A stretch of 64,000 nt of DNA from Candidatus Latescibacterota bacterium (lineage in GTDB: Bacteria > Latescibacterota > UBA2968). The position numbers and the translations under genes were made by a program. The stretch covers positions 1-64,000 of the forward strand of contig JAJDYX010000049.1 of NCBI GenBank assembly GCA_022824945.1, in the 5' to 3' direction. The notes beneath the pieces are model-generated. The model worked only from the letters and a program-made list of their open reading frames with translations. It was not told the DNA's origin and ran no database searches. Positions 1 through 7,767 of this stretch are shown here, in pieces; the first letter of the stretch is position 1, and each line of letters begins with the position of its first letter.

Positions 1-1
1 A

Positions 2-1531
2 CTCTCTGCCTTTGTCTCTGCACAGGCCACTGAATCTACGCCAGTATTGGCAGCCCCGCGCAATGTGCAGGCAAGGGGTGGGATTAGTCAGATTACCATC
101 ACCTGGTCTGCCAATACAGAAGCAGAACTGACTGGATATCGTGTAATGCGCTATACAGATCCTGCACAAACCGAAGCTGATGCGACCTTCACCACCGTGC
201 AGACGACGTACGTCGATTCACCACTGGTGGCGGAACAGACCTATGTCTATCGCGTACAGGCGGTTGGCACCAACAACGAAGAAAGCGAACTGTCGCTATA
301 TGCCTCTGCGACGGTTGCAACTGATCAGAGTGCGCCAGGTGCGCCATCGGATCTCATTGTCAGCTTAGACGAGACGAATTTCCAGCGCGTGATGCTGAAC
401 TGGACGGCTCCCACGCGAGACAGCAATAACAATGAATTGACTGGTCTGGCCTCCTTCGAGATCTACCGCTCACGCGGGAACAACACATCCTTTGCATTAC
501 TCACCACAGTATCGAGTAATCAGGTGAGCTATGTAGATACCTCTGTCGAATTGCTCACGACGTATTTCTATGCAGTCAGGGCAGTGGACCAGGCAGGTAA
601 CGCCGGACCTCGGTCACAGCCAGTATCTGTGACAACGAAGGGCTTTGCCATCCCGCGCAATGTGCAAGCCGCTGGTGGCGAGCAGAAAATCACCTTAACT
701 TGGGCGGCGAACACCGAGTCAGAACTGACGGGATATGAGATCTTGCGCTATACAGATCTCACACAAGCAACACCTGACCGGGTCTTCTCTTCCATATTGA
801 CGACATACGTAGATACCCCCGTCACAGCAGATCAGCCCTATGTGTATCGCGTGCGTGCGGTTGGTCCTGCCAATGTGAAGAGCGAACTATCGGCTCCTGT
901 CTCTGCTCAGGCCACTGAATCTGCGCCAGTATTGGCAGCGCCGCGCAATGTGCAAGCAAGGAGTGGGATTAGTCAGATTACCATCACCTGGTCTGCCAAT
1001 ACAGAAGCAGAACTGACCGGGTATCGCGTGCTGCGCTACACAGACCCTGCACAAACCCAGGCCGATGCGACCTTTATGACTGTGCAGACGACTTACGTCG
1101 ATTCGCCGTCGGTATCGGAACAGCCCTATGTGTATCGCGTACAGGCGGTTGGCACCAACAACGAAGAAAGCGAACTCTCGCTGTATGCTTCTGCGAAGGT
1201 CTTACCTGATCAGAGTGCGCCAGGTGCGCCATCGAATCTCATTGTCAGCTTAGACGAGGCGAATTTCCAGCGCGTGATACTCAGCTGGACGGCTCCCACA
1301 AGAGACAGCAATGGCAATGAGTTGACCGGATTGGCTTCTTTTGAGATATACCGGTCACTCGGTAACAATAACTCCTTTGTACTGATCGCCACAGTATCGA
1401 GTGATCAGGTGAGTTATGTGGACACATCTGCCGAATTGTTCACCACGTATTTCTATGCAGTCCGAGCAGTGGATCAGGCAGGCAATGCCGGACCTCGTTC
1501 ACAACCGGTATCTGTGATAACGCAGAACTGA
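2..1531 (+). CDS. Fibronectin type III repeat protein (5' truncated by window edge)
   Basis: The frame is open from the first bases, so the true start lies upstream. About 510 residues are visible. They hold five FN3-like modules in an A-B-A'-A-B order. A modules begin with AAPRNVQA or AIPRNVQA and contain ITWSANTEAELTGYRV. B modules begin with SAPGAPSDLIVSLDE and contain NWTAPTRDSN and FEIYRS. The A-B pair at roughly 12-653 recurs almost unchanged about 885 bp later, pointing to recent tandem duplication. FN3 modules of this sort usually act as spacers or binding domains in secreted or surface proteins; any catalytic domain would lie upstream. The stop falls at the point where the next A module should begin, and that module continues in another frame. 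Moderate confidence for FN3; specific function unknown. Confidence 0.75.
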   Translation, partial: LSAFVSAQATESTPVLAAPRNVQARGGISQITITWSANTEAELTGYRVMRYTDPAQTEADATFTTVQTTYVDSPLVAEQTYVYRVQAVGTNNEESELSLYASATVATDQSAPGAPSDLIVSLDETNFQRVMLNWTAPTRDSNNNELTGLASFEIYRSRGNNTSFALLTTVSSNQVSYVDTSVELLTTYFYAVRAVDQAGNAGPRSQPVSVTTKGFAIPRNVQAAGGEQKITLTWAANTESELTGYEILRYTDLTQATPDRVFSSILTTYVDTPVTADQPYVYRVRAVGPANVKSELSAPVSAQATESAPVLAAPRNVQARSGISQITITWSANTEAELTGYRVLRYTDPAQTQADATFMTVQTTYVDSPSVSEQPYVYRVQAVGTNNEESELSLYASAKVLPDQSAPGAPSNLIVSLDEANFQRVILSWTAPTRDSNGNELTGLASFEIYRSLGNNNSFVLIATVSSDQVSYVDTSAELFTTYFYAVRAVDQAGNAGPRSQPVSVITQN

Positions 1532-1677
1532 CCGGGTATCGCGTAATCCAGACCACGTCTTATAGCGATAGCAACATAACAGATGGTACCATCTATGTTT
1601 ACCGGGTTCTCACAAATCTTTCGGGGCGGATTAGCAATCCCTCCAATATTGTGATTATTCTGGCCTCATCCCCATAG
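1522..1677 (+). pseudogene. Frame-shifted terminal FN3 module
   Basis: Directly after the upstream FN3 protein's codons for SVITQN, a second frame reads AELTGYRV, exactly the core of the A-type modules, then a tyrosine-rich FN3 end (TIYVYRVLTN) and a stop at 1675-1677. The gene therefore lost part of a module plus a frame-changing number of bases, probably by recombination between the near-identical repeats. The result is a premature stop at 1531. An assembly or sequencing error is the alternative. Confidence 0.7.
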
Positions 1678-1692
1678 AGTCTGCAAGAAAGG

Positions 1693-1731
1693 AAAAAATG
1701 GCGTTCTTCTTTTGAAGGACGCCATTTTTTT
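1693..1731 (+). terminator. Rho-independent terminator after the FN3 gene
   Basis: Inverted repeat with arms AAATGGCGTTCTTC and GAAGGACGCCATTT around a four-base T loop, followed by a run of T. It sits 16 bp past the stop of the frame-shifted module, so it marks the ancestral end of the transcript. Confidence 0.85.
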
Positions 1732-1842
1732 ATATAAATAGGAGCCAAACTGTCGCCTTTTATGCGTCAGATATCAAAGTCAAAAATTTCCATAATATCT
1801 TTAACTGGTTTTTTATCAACATGTTATAAATTTTATGATCGC

Positions 1843-1858
1843 TGGCACAAAATATGCA
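1843..1858 (+). promoter_or_regulatory. Sigma-54 (-24/-12) promoter
   Basis: TGGCAC, five bases, then ATGCA matches the RpoN consensus TGGCAC-N5-TTGCW, with the invariant GG and GC at the correct spacing. It lies 42 bp before the start of a sigma-54 activator gene, which suggests autoregulation or an activator cascade. Confidence 0.6.
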
Positions 1859-1900
1859 TGATGTCTCTTGTAAAACAACTCATTACATACTGGAGGTTTT

Positions 1901-3250
1901 ATGGGAGACATACTGATTGTAGATGGAAACCCGCAACGCGCAATGCAATTGGCGCAACTGCTGAAAGAACTGGGCGCAAACGCGCGCATAGCGGGTTCTT
2001 TTTTTCATTCTCTGAAACGCATTGAAGAAAGAAAACCCGATCTCGCTCTTATCGCTGAAACGCTCCCCGACGGACGGGGATTAAAACTACTTCCCGTATT
2101 TGATGGCCTGTGTCCCGTCGTAATTATCGGTGAATATATGGCATCTGATAGAATACTCGAGGCTTTGTCGGCGGGAGCGCGCGATTTTCTCGTACACCCC
2201 ATTGACCGGCAGACGCTGGATATTCTGATCTCTCAATTGCAGGTTGAGGGCAAAAGCGCGCTGCACTATCTGTCTCAGAACCCCGGGGGTGAGTCGCCGA
2301 CGGGGATGGTGATCGGATCGTGTCCAGACATGTTATTCGCACTCAAGCGCGCGGGCCTGACAGCGCGAACATCAGCCACGGTCCTGATCTATGGTGAAAG
2401 TGGAACCGGAAAAGAGTTAATGGCGCGAGAAATCCATCGGGCATCGGGACGGGCGGGTGCATTTGTAGCGCTCAATTGTGCGGCAATAGCAGAAAACATT
2501 GCCGAAAGTGAACTCTTTGGACATGAGCGAGGCGCTTTTACCGGCGCCATAACCCGTCGGGCAGGGTGTTTTGAACAAGCCGATGGTGGCACGCTTTTTC
2601 TCGACGAAATTGGCGAGGCTTCACCTGCATTTCAGGCCAAGCTATTGCGGGTATTAGACCGCGGTGAATTTGTCAGAGTTGGCGGGCAATCCCCCATACA
2701 AACGCAGGTTCGGATCATTGCTGCCACCAACCGCGACCTCGATTCCATGATCGAACAAGGCGAATTTCGCCTGGATTTGTTTTACAGGCTCAGCGCCGTG
2801 ACCATATCCCTTCCCCCTCTGCGAAAGCGCAGCGAAGACATTCCACACATTGTTCAAGCAATGCTAACGCGATTGAAAACCGATACGGGCGTGGAGGTCA
2901 AGGGGGTATCTGAAGCGGCAGTTGCATATCTGGCGAGATGTGAATGGCCGGGCAATTTAAGGGAATTGCAACACGCCATTTACCGCGCAGCCCTGACCTG
3001 CCAGAAAGGAGTCATTCGACCCGAACATCTCGATGTGCTCAGGCCCACACGGTCCAGCGCACATGACAAAATTGAAACCCTGAATGAAATCGAACAAGCG
3101 CATATTGAGCGGGTGTTACTCACGACCGATGGCAACCAGGGACGTGCCTGTGAGTTACTCGGGATATCGAGACCAACGCTGAGACGAAAAATACGCCGAT
3201 ACGCATTTGAAAGAGAAAAAAATGGTCAGGTGAGTTCAACCTTGACTTGA
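1901..3250 (+). CDS. Sigma-54-dependent transcriptional activator with degenerate receiver domain
   Basis: NtrC-type enhancer-binding protein, 449 residues. The order is an N-terminal receiver-like domain (about 1-120), a central AAA+ domain (Walker A GESGTGKE at about 165-172, sigma-54 contact loop GAFTGA at about 211-216, Walker B LFLDEIGE) and a C-terminal Fis-type HTH (about 405-435). The domain should hydrolyse ATP to open sigma-54 promoters. The receiver looks inactive: the usual acidic pair near the N-terminus reads VDGN, and the phospho-acceptor Asp position (four residues before the Pro of LPDG) is Ala. Phosphorylation by a histidine kinase is therefore unlikely, and none is encoded nearby. 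The start is supported by GGAGG six bases upstream and the sigma-54-type promoter further up. Confidence 0.9.
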   Translation: MGDILIVDGNPQRAMQLAQLLKELGANARIAGSFFHSLKRIEERKPDLALIAETLPDGRGLKLLPVFDGLCPVVIIGEYMASDRILEALSAGARDFLVHPIDRQTLDILISQLQVEGKSALHYLSQNPGGESPTGMVIGSCPDMLFALKRAGLTARTSATVLIYGESGTGKELMAREIHRASGRAGAFVALNCAAIAENIAESELFGHERGAFTGAITRRAGCFEQADGGTLFLDEIGEASPAFQAKLLRVLDRGEFVRVGGQSPIQTQVRIIAATNRDLDSMIEQGEFRLDLFYRLSAVTISLPPLRKRSEDIPHIVQAMLTRLKTDTGVEVKGVSEAAVAYLARCEWPGNLRELQHAIYRAALTCQKGVIRPEHLDVLRPTRSSAHDKIETLNEIEQAHIERVLLTTDGNQGRACELLGISRPTLRRKIRRYAFEREKNGQVSSTLT

Positions 3251-3306
3251 GAAAAGGTACGACCCATACTATGACGAGTTTTTAACTTTTTCACAGAGAG
3301 GTATTT

Positions 3307-4473
3307 ATGGGATTTCTCATTGATCTGGTCTGCACAAAAACTGGCAAAGCCTATTCAAAAGACCAACTCTGGAATTTGAGCCCAGAGGCAGATGCGCCGT
3401 TATTTGCCCGATATGATCTCGATGCAGTTGCAAAAGCCCTGCGCCGGGAAAAACTCGCAGAACGAATACCAACAATGTGGCGTTATGCCGAAGTTTTGCC
3501 AGTTGAAAACGAGCAATTTCAGGTGAGTCTCGGCGAAGGGTTCACCCCCTTATTACAAGCAACATCGCTGGGGAAAAAAATTGGCGTGCCAAAGTTGTAC
3601 ATCAAAGACGAAGGGTTAAACCCGACAGGATCATTTAAAGCGCGAGGCATGTCGGCGGCAATTTCAAAAGCCGCTGAACTGGGCGCTCAGGCCATTGCCA
3701 TACCCTCGGCCGGTAATGCAGGTGGCGCAACAGCCGCGTATGCTGCGCGAGCGGGCTTGCCAGCGCATATTTTTATGCCCAAAGATGTGCCACAGGCCAA
3801 TTACATCGAATGCAAAGTCCTGGGCGCACATGTTGAATTGATTGACGGTCTGATTTCAGATTGCGGAAAAATTGTGGCATCGCGCAAAGAAGTCGAGGGA
3901 TGGTTCGACATCTCGACACTCAAAGAGCCATACCGCGTGGAAGGAAAAAAAACGATGGGCTATGAATTGGCCGAACAATTTGATTGGGAATTGCCAGAAG
4001 TCGTCATCTATCCAACCGGAGGTGGCACGGGACTGATAGGCATGTGGAAGGCATTTGACGAAATGGAACAAATGGGATGGATTGGCCCGGAACGCCCCCG
4101 CATGATATCCGTACAAGCCGAGGGATGCGCCCCCATTGTTCGGGCTTATAGCGCAGGAGATGAACACGCCGAACCCTGGATCAATGCAGAAACAATCGCC
4201 GCGGGCCTGCGCGTTCCCGCTGCAGTAGGCGATTTTTTGATGCTAAAAGCCATTCGCGACAGCGGTGGATGCGCGCTTTCCGTCACAGATGAAGAACTAA
4301 TGGCATCCGCATCAAAAATGGCTGCTGCCGTAGGTTCATTTCCCGCACCCGAAGGCGCGGCCACCCTCTCCGCCCTCGAAAAACTCATAGCACAAAATCT
4401 GGTTAGCGAGCGCGACCGCGTCGTATTATTCAACACGGGTACGGGCTTAAAATACATCGAACTATTTCAGTAA
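3307..4473 (+). CDS. thrC: Threonine synthase
   Basis: PLP-dependent fold-type II enzyme that converts O-phosphohomoserine to threonine, 388 residues, cytoplasmic. The PLP lysine is K111 in PTGSFKARGM, preceded by the substrate-binding SLGEGFTPL segment, and the glycine-rich phosphate loop is PTGGGTGLIG. Length and the SFKARG context fit the archaeal/cyanobacterial-type threonine synthase family; other fold-II lyases are less likely. The start has GAGAGG just upstream. It follows the activator gene by 56 bp but there is no evidence of co-regulation. Its last 12 bases overlap the 3' end of the opposing hpnE gene, so the two transcripts converge with no room for a terminator. Confidence 0.88.
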   Translation: MGFLIDLVCTKTGKAYSKDQLWNLSPEADAPLFARYDLDAVAKALRREKLAERIPTMWRYAEVLPVENEQFQVSLGEGFTPLLQATSLGKKIGVPKLYIKDEGLNPTGSFKARGMSAAISKAAELGAQAIAIPSAGNAGGATAAYAARAGLPAHIFMPKDVPQANYIECKVLGAHVELIDGLISDCGKIVASRKEVEGWFDISTLKEPYRVEGKKTMGYELAEQFDWELPEVVIYPTGGGTGLIGMWKAFDEMEQMGWIGPERPRMISVQAEGCAPIVRAYSAGDEHAEPWINAETIAAGLRVPAAVGDFLMLKAIRDSGGCALSVTDEELMASASKMAAAVGSFPAPEGAATLSALEKLIAQNLVSERDRVVLFNTGTGLKYIELFQ

Positions 4474-5775
4474 AATCGCATCTGCAGCCGCGTACCCGCT
4501 TCTGACAGCACCTTCGATAGTCGGCGGCAATCCAGTATCTGTCCAATCGCCCGCGAGAAACAAACGGGGGTGTGGCGTCTGGGTTTTGGGCACTGCATAA
4601 GAAAATGGCAACGCACAAGTCGCCGCGTGTTCGCATATCACTCTGGCGTGTAATACCTCGGCACATCGGCTTTCGGGAAAGACCTGATGAAGCTCTCTGC
4701 AAGCCATGTCAATGAGGTCATCATTTGACATGTGTAAAAGATGATGCGCAGCAGATACGACCATGGTGAGAAAGCCCTCAGAAGCGCGGTCGTGATCGCC
4801 ATAGAGCACGGGCTTATTAAAAACCCATTCCATTGTCGTACCGAGCAACCCACACATCGGTTCACGCATGAAGGCCCGATCAAACCACAAATTAACGGAA
4901 AAAATGGGTGATGGCTCGTATTGACAAAGCGTGTGATGGAGTTCGGCAAAGGTTTCCGCACAAATCATCCTGGCGAGTTGTAGCGGGGGAACCGCCGCAA
5001 TACACATATACGTATCTATCACATCTCCCGAACGGGTATGGATGCGAACGCCAGAAGAGTCAGGCACAATAGATGTCACGGCTTTTCCGCACAAAACCTC
5101 GCCACCCCGTTTTGAGATATATTCCCGTGCGCGATTCTCAAACAAACCACTCAGACCCGTTCGCGCATATCCCAAACGCATGCCATCCGATTCGCCCCAA
5201 AAAGCCTCTTGCAACACAGCCTGGAGATATCGCGCACTGGCATTTTGCGGTCGCTGGTTAAGAGCGGCAATACAAAGCGGATCCCAGAAAGCCCTCCGCA
5301 TACGCGGTTTCTGACCGCAATGCTTGAGCCAGGCATCCACCGTGAGACGGGTATCGAGATCCTTGTGCAACTCCGCCACAATTTTTCTCAACGGCGGAAT
5401 ATCTGTCCAGTGAACCGCGCTAAAACGCAAAAAGCCCGATAGCAGATTCAACGGCACGGGCAAAAAGGATGGAACCCTCAATGTGTATGCGCCATCAACG
5501 GCGTGGCGAAAGTCTATTCTGAACTGAGGTTGAAACACCACATCATCGCGCGAACCAATCCGATCGAAAAAATCGAGCGTCTCCCGATAGCATTTCATCA
5601 ACAGATGCTGCCCATTATCAACCGTATCGCCCGTAACGGGGTCTGTAAATGAAAAGGTGCGCCCCCCCAATTGCTGCCGCCGCTCCAAAAGTGTAACGGA
5701 ATATCCGGCATCGCAAAGGCGGACACTCGCTGCAAGACCAGCAAACCCTCCCCCGATTATGATCACGCGTTTCAC
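4462..5775 (-). CDS. hpnE: Hydroxysqualene dehydroxylase
   Basis: FAD-dependent amine-oxidase-fold enzyme of 437 residues that reduces hydroxysqualene to squalene in the HpnCDE route. The N-terminal dinucleotide motif IIIGGGFAGLAA (about 5-16) and the following ERRQQLGGRTFSF segment are typical, as is the C-terminal FLAGDWTDTGLPPTIEGAV FAD-binding stretch. It is the last gene of a three-gene operon, two bases after hpnD, and the gene order hpnC-hpnD-hpnE matches the known cluster. No squalene-hopene cyclase is in the window, so whether squalene goes to hopanoids or carotenoid-like products cannot be read here. Confidence 0.92.
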   Translation of the reverse strand: MKRVIIIGGGFAGLAASVRLCDAGYSVTLLERRQQLGGRTFSFTDPVTGDTVDNGQHLLMKCYRETLDFFDRIGSRDDVVFQPQFRIDFRHAVDGAYTLRVPSFLPVPLNLLSGFLRFSAVHWTDIPPLRKIVAELHKDLDTRLTVDAWLKHCGQKPRMRRAFWDPLCIAALNQRPQNASARYLQAVLQEAFWGESDGMRLGYARTGLSGLFENRAREYISKRGGEVLCGKAVTSIVPDSSGVRIHTRSGDVIDTYMCIAAVPPLQLARMICAETFAELHHTLCQYEPSPIFSVNLWFDRAFMREPMCGLLGTTMEWVFNKPVLYGDHDRASEGFLTMVVSAAHHLLHMSNDDLIDMACRELHQVFPESRCAEVLHARVICEHAATCALPFSYAVPKTQTPHPRLFLAGDWTDTGLPPTIEGAVRSGYAAADAILLK

Positions 5776-5777
5776 AA

Positions 5778-6626
5778 TTACCCCCAGGCGAAACGACTAC
5801 CCAGCCAATAGCGTAGCGCAATGCCCAGTTTGTGCAAATTGTTGAGGCGAATAGACGTGCTAAAAACATCGTAGTTAGCGCGCTGGATCTTCACGAGCAA
5901 CTGGGCATAAATTTTGCCCATAATCTGCGCCGAAAACATGGCAGCCTGGTCCTCGGCGGGAAGCAATTCTTCGGCTGTTTGATAGTAAGCCCACGCGCGT
6001 TGCGCTTGAAACCGCATCAAGTCAATAAACGCGGCATTGTAATCTCCCCGAGCAAGTGCCTGTTCCGTATAGCCAAATTTCTCCATCTCTTCCTGCGGAA
6101 GATAAATGCGGTCCTGCTGCCAATCCGTATGCACGTCTCTCAGGATATTGGTGAGTTGAAGCGCGAGACCCAGATTGACGGCATATTCGCGGGTCTGCGA
6201 ATTGCGGTACCCAAAAATTTCAATACAAATTAATCCCACAACTGATGCGACCCGATAACAGTATGCACGCAACTCGTCAAACGTAGCATACCGATTCTTT
6301 GTCAAATCCATCTCAACACCCTCAATAAGCGCCAGAAAGTGCGCTTTGGGAATGGGAAAATCCCGCAAAACAGCCTGCAGACTCTGCGCTATGGGATGGG
6401 TGGAACTGCCCTTATAACAGGCGTGAAGTTGCTCGCGCCATGCATCGAGATGACACCGCGCCTCTTCTGGTGAGGCAGCATCATCCACAATATCATCGGT
6501 ATGCCGACTAAACGCATAAGCCGAAAAAATGGCCTCGCGTTTTTTGCGCGGCAAAAAAACAAAAGCATAAAAAAAATTCGTTTGGGCGCCTCGCACAATT
6601 TTGGCAACGTGTCTTTTCAGGTTCAT
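5778..6626 (-). CDS. hpnD: Presqualene diphosphate synthase
   Basis: Squalene/phytoene synthase family, 282 residues. It condenses two farnesyl diphosphates to presqualene diphosphate. Both Mg-diphosphate motifs are intact: DDIVDD at about 44-49 and the NILRDVHTDWQQDR segment, followed by IYLPQEE. The gene overlaps hpnC by four bases (ATGA type), so translation is probably coupled, and hpnE follows after two bases. Distinguished from HpnC by operon position and by its shorter N-terminus; phytoene synthase is the alternative, but linkage to HpnE makes that unlikely. Confidence 0.9.
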   Translation of the reverse strand: MNLKRHVAKIVRGAQTNFFYAFVFLPRKKREAIFSAYAFSRHTDDIVDDAASPEEARCHLDAWREQLHACYKGSSTHPIAQSLQAVLRDFPIPKAHFLALIEGVEMDLTKNRYATFDELRAYCYRVASVVGLICIEIFGYRNSQTREYAVNLGLALQLTNILRDVHTDWQQDRIYLPQEEMEKFGYTEQALARGDYNAAFIDLMRFQAQRAWAYYQTAEELLPAEDQAAMFSAQIMGKIYAQLLVKIQRANYDVFSTSIRLNNLHKLGIALRYWLGSRFAWG

Positions 6627-7507
6627 GATCGAAAGCCTTTAAAAAAAAGCGTCTTGAACAAAAGCGCGGGCAAATCGCGTTTTGTAACCGTGGGCCGTCG
6701 ATGAAAAACATCGCAATCATTATCGCGAATCTTCTTCAGAATATGCATACCGCCCAAACAGGTCAACCGCAGTTCAAAGCGCAACCGTCCCTTCACCATA
6801 TCCAGCAGGGGATAACCCGCCACAAATAGATCCCGTGTGCGATTGATGAGATAATCCAGAAGCCTGCAAAATTGCGGCGTAACGCGCTGATCGCGCAAAT
6901 CTGAAATCCCCACGCCAAACCGTTTGAGATCCTCCTGCGGGAGATACATGCGACCGCGCGAAAAATCAATCGCAATATCCTGCCAGAAATTGGCGAGTTG
7001 CAGCGCGCTACATATCGCGTCGGAATGCCGCGCATAGTCCTCGCCGCGATACCCAAACAAATGGAGAATAAGCCGCCCCACGGGATTGGCAGAAAACGTG
7101 CAATACGCCAGCAAATCCCGATAAGTCTGATGGCGATTGGTCGTCACATCCATGCGAAACGCCGTAAGCAAATCCCTGAGCAATTGCACGGGCATGTCAT
7201 GCACGCGAATCGTTTCTGCAAGCGCCGTAAATATCGGACCAACCGGATCTGAAAGACACGCATCGAGCCGCGCTTCCCACTCAGACAGATGATCGAGCCG
7301 CTCCTGCATCGTCAAACCCGGCTCATCGGCAAAATCATCCGCTGTGCGCGCAAACGCATAGATACTATACACATGGGGCCGCACCCGCCTGGGAATAAGC
7401 ACCGAGCCAACCGGAAAATTCTCATAATGCGCGCGGGTAAGTGCCTCGCAATGGGCATAAGCCTCGGCAATCGCAATCCCGCGAGTTTTGTATGCAGTCT
7501 GTGACAT
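6623..7507 (-). CDS. hpnC: Hydroxysqualene synthase (squalene synthase HpnC)
   Basis: Second squalene/phytoene synthase paralogue, 294 residues from the chosen start (MSQTAYKTRG). It converts presqualene diphosphate to hydroxysqualene. The first Asp motif reads DDFADE (about 57-62) and the second NFWQDIAIDFSRGR followed by MYLPQED. An upstream in-frame ATG at 7597 would add 30 residues, but those come from the repeat-rich intergenic patch and look unlike the family, so the shorter form is preferred. First gene of the hpnC-hpnD-hpnE operon, overlapping hpnD by four bases. Confidence 0.9.
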   Translation of the reverse strand: MSQTAYKTRGIAIAEAYAHCEALTRAHYENFPVGSVLIPRRVRPHVYSIYAFARTADDFADEPGLTMQERLDHLSEWEARLDACLSDPVGPIFTALAETIRVHDMPVQLLRDLLTAFRMDVTTNRHQTYRDLLAYCTFSANPVGRLILHLFGYRGEDYARHSDAICSALQLANFWQDIAIDFSRGRMYLPQEDLKRFGVGISDLRDQRVTPQFCRLLDYLINRTRDLFVAGYPLLDMVKGRLRFELRLTCLGGMHILKKIRDNDCDVFHRRPTVTKRDLPALLFKTLFFKGFRS

Positions 7508-7576
7508 AAGATGAAGATACGACAGGGGAATGGGAAAATCAATATCGGGATCAGGATGGACAGGATGAAAGACAAA

Positions 7577-7723
7577 TCCGCAGATGGACGCAGGCATGTC
7601 CCCCGTATAAAAACACTACGGGGCAGGCTCTGCGGGTGTAAGCAGGGATGGACGCAGATGAAGAGGCAAAAGCAAACACCGTCAGAAGCGGTGTGCAACT
7701 GGTTGATTTCCTGACCAGTTCAG
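7577..7723. repeat. Patch of interspersed repeats upstream of hpnC
   Basis: This gap holds several short elements seen elsewhere in the window. CGCAGATGGACGCAG-type units occur at about 7580-7594 and 7649-7662. A hairpin with arms CCCCGTA and TACGGGG lies at 7601-7623. AGCGGTGTGCAACTGG and CCAGTTCA, forming an AACTGGT/ACCAGTT hairpin, lie at 7687-7721 and match a copy near 35826. No gene is evident. Confidence 0.6.
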
Positions 7724-7767
7724 CAGTTCAATCGGGACATGGCTTAGCGATTTATAGGGAGAAACTA

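Noticed and set aside
1762-2025. 87-codon frame upstream of and into the activator gene
   Set aside because: It overlaps the sigma-54-type promoter and the start of the activator in another frame, and has no ribosome site or domain.
7508-7597. N-terminal extension of HpnC
   Set aside because: The extra 30 residues come from an intergenic repeat patch, and the shorter start matches the family length.
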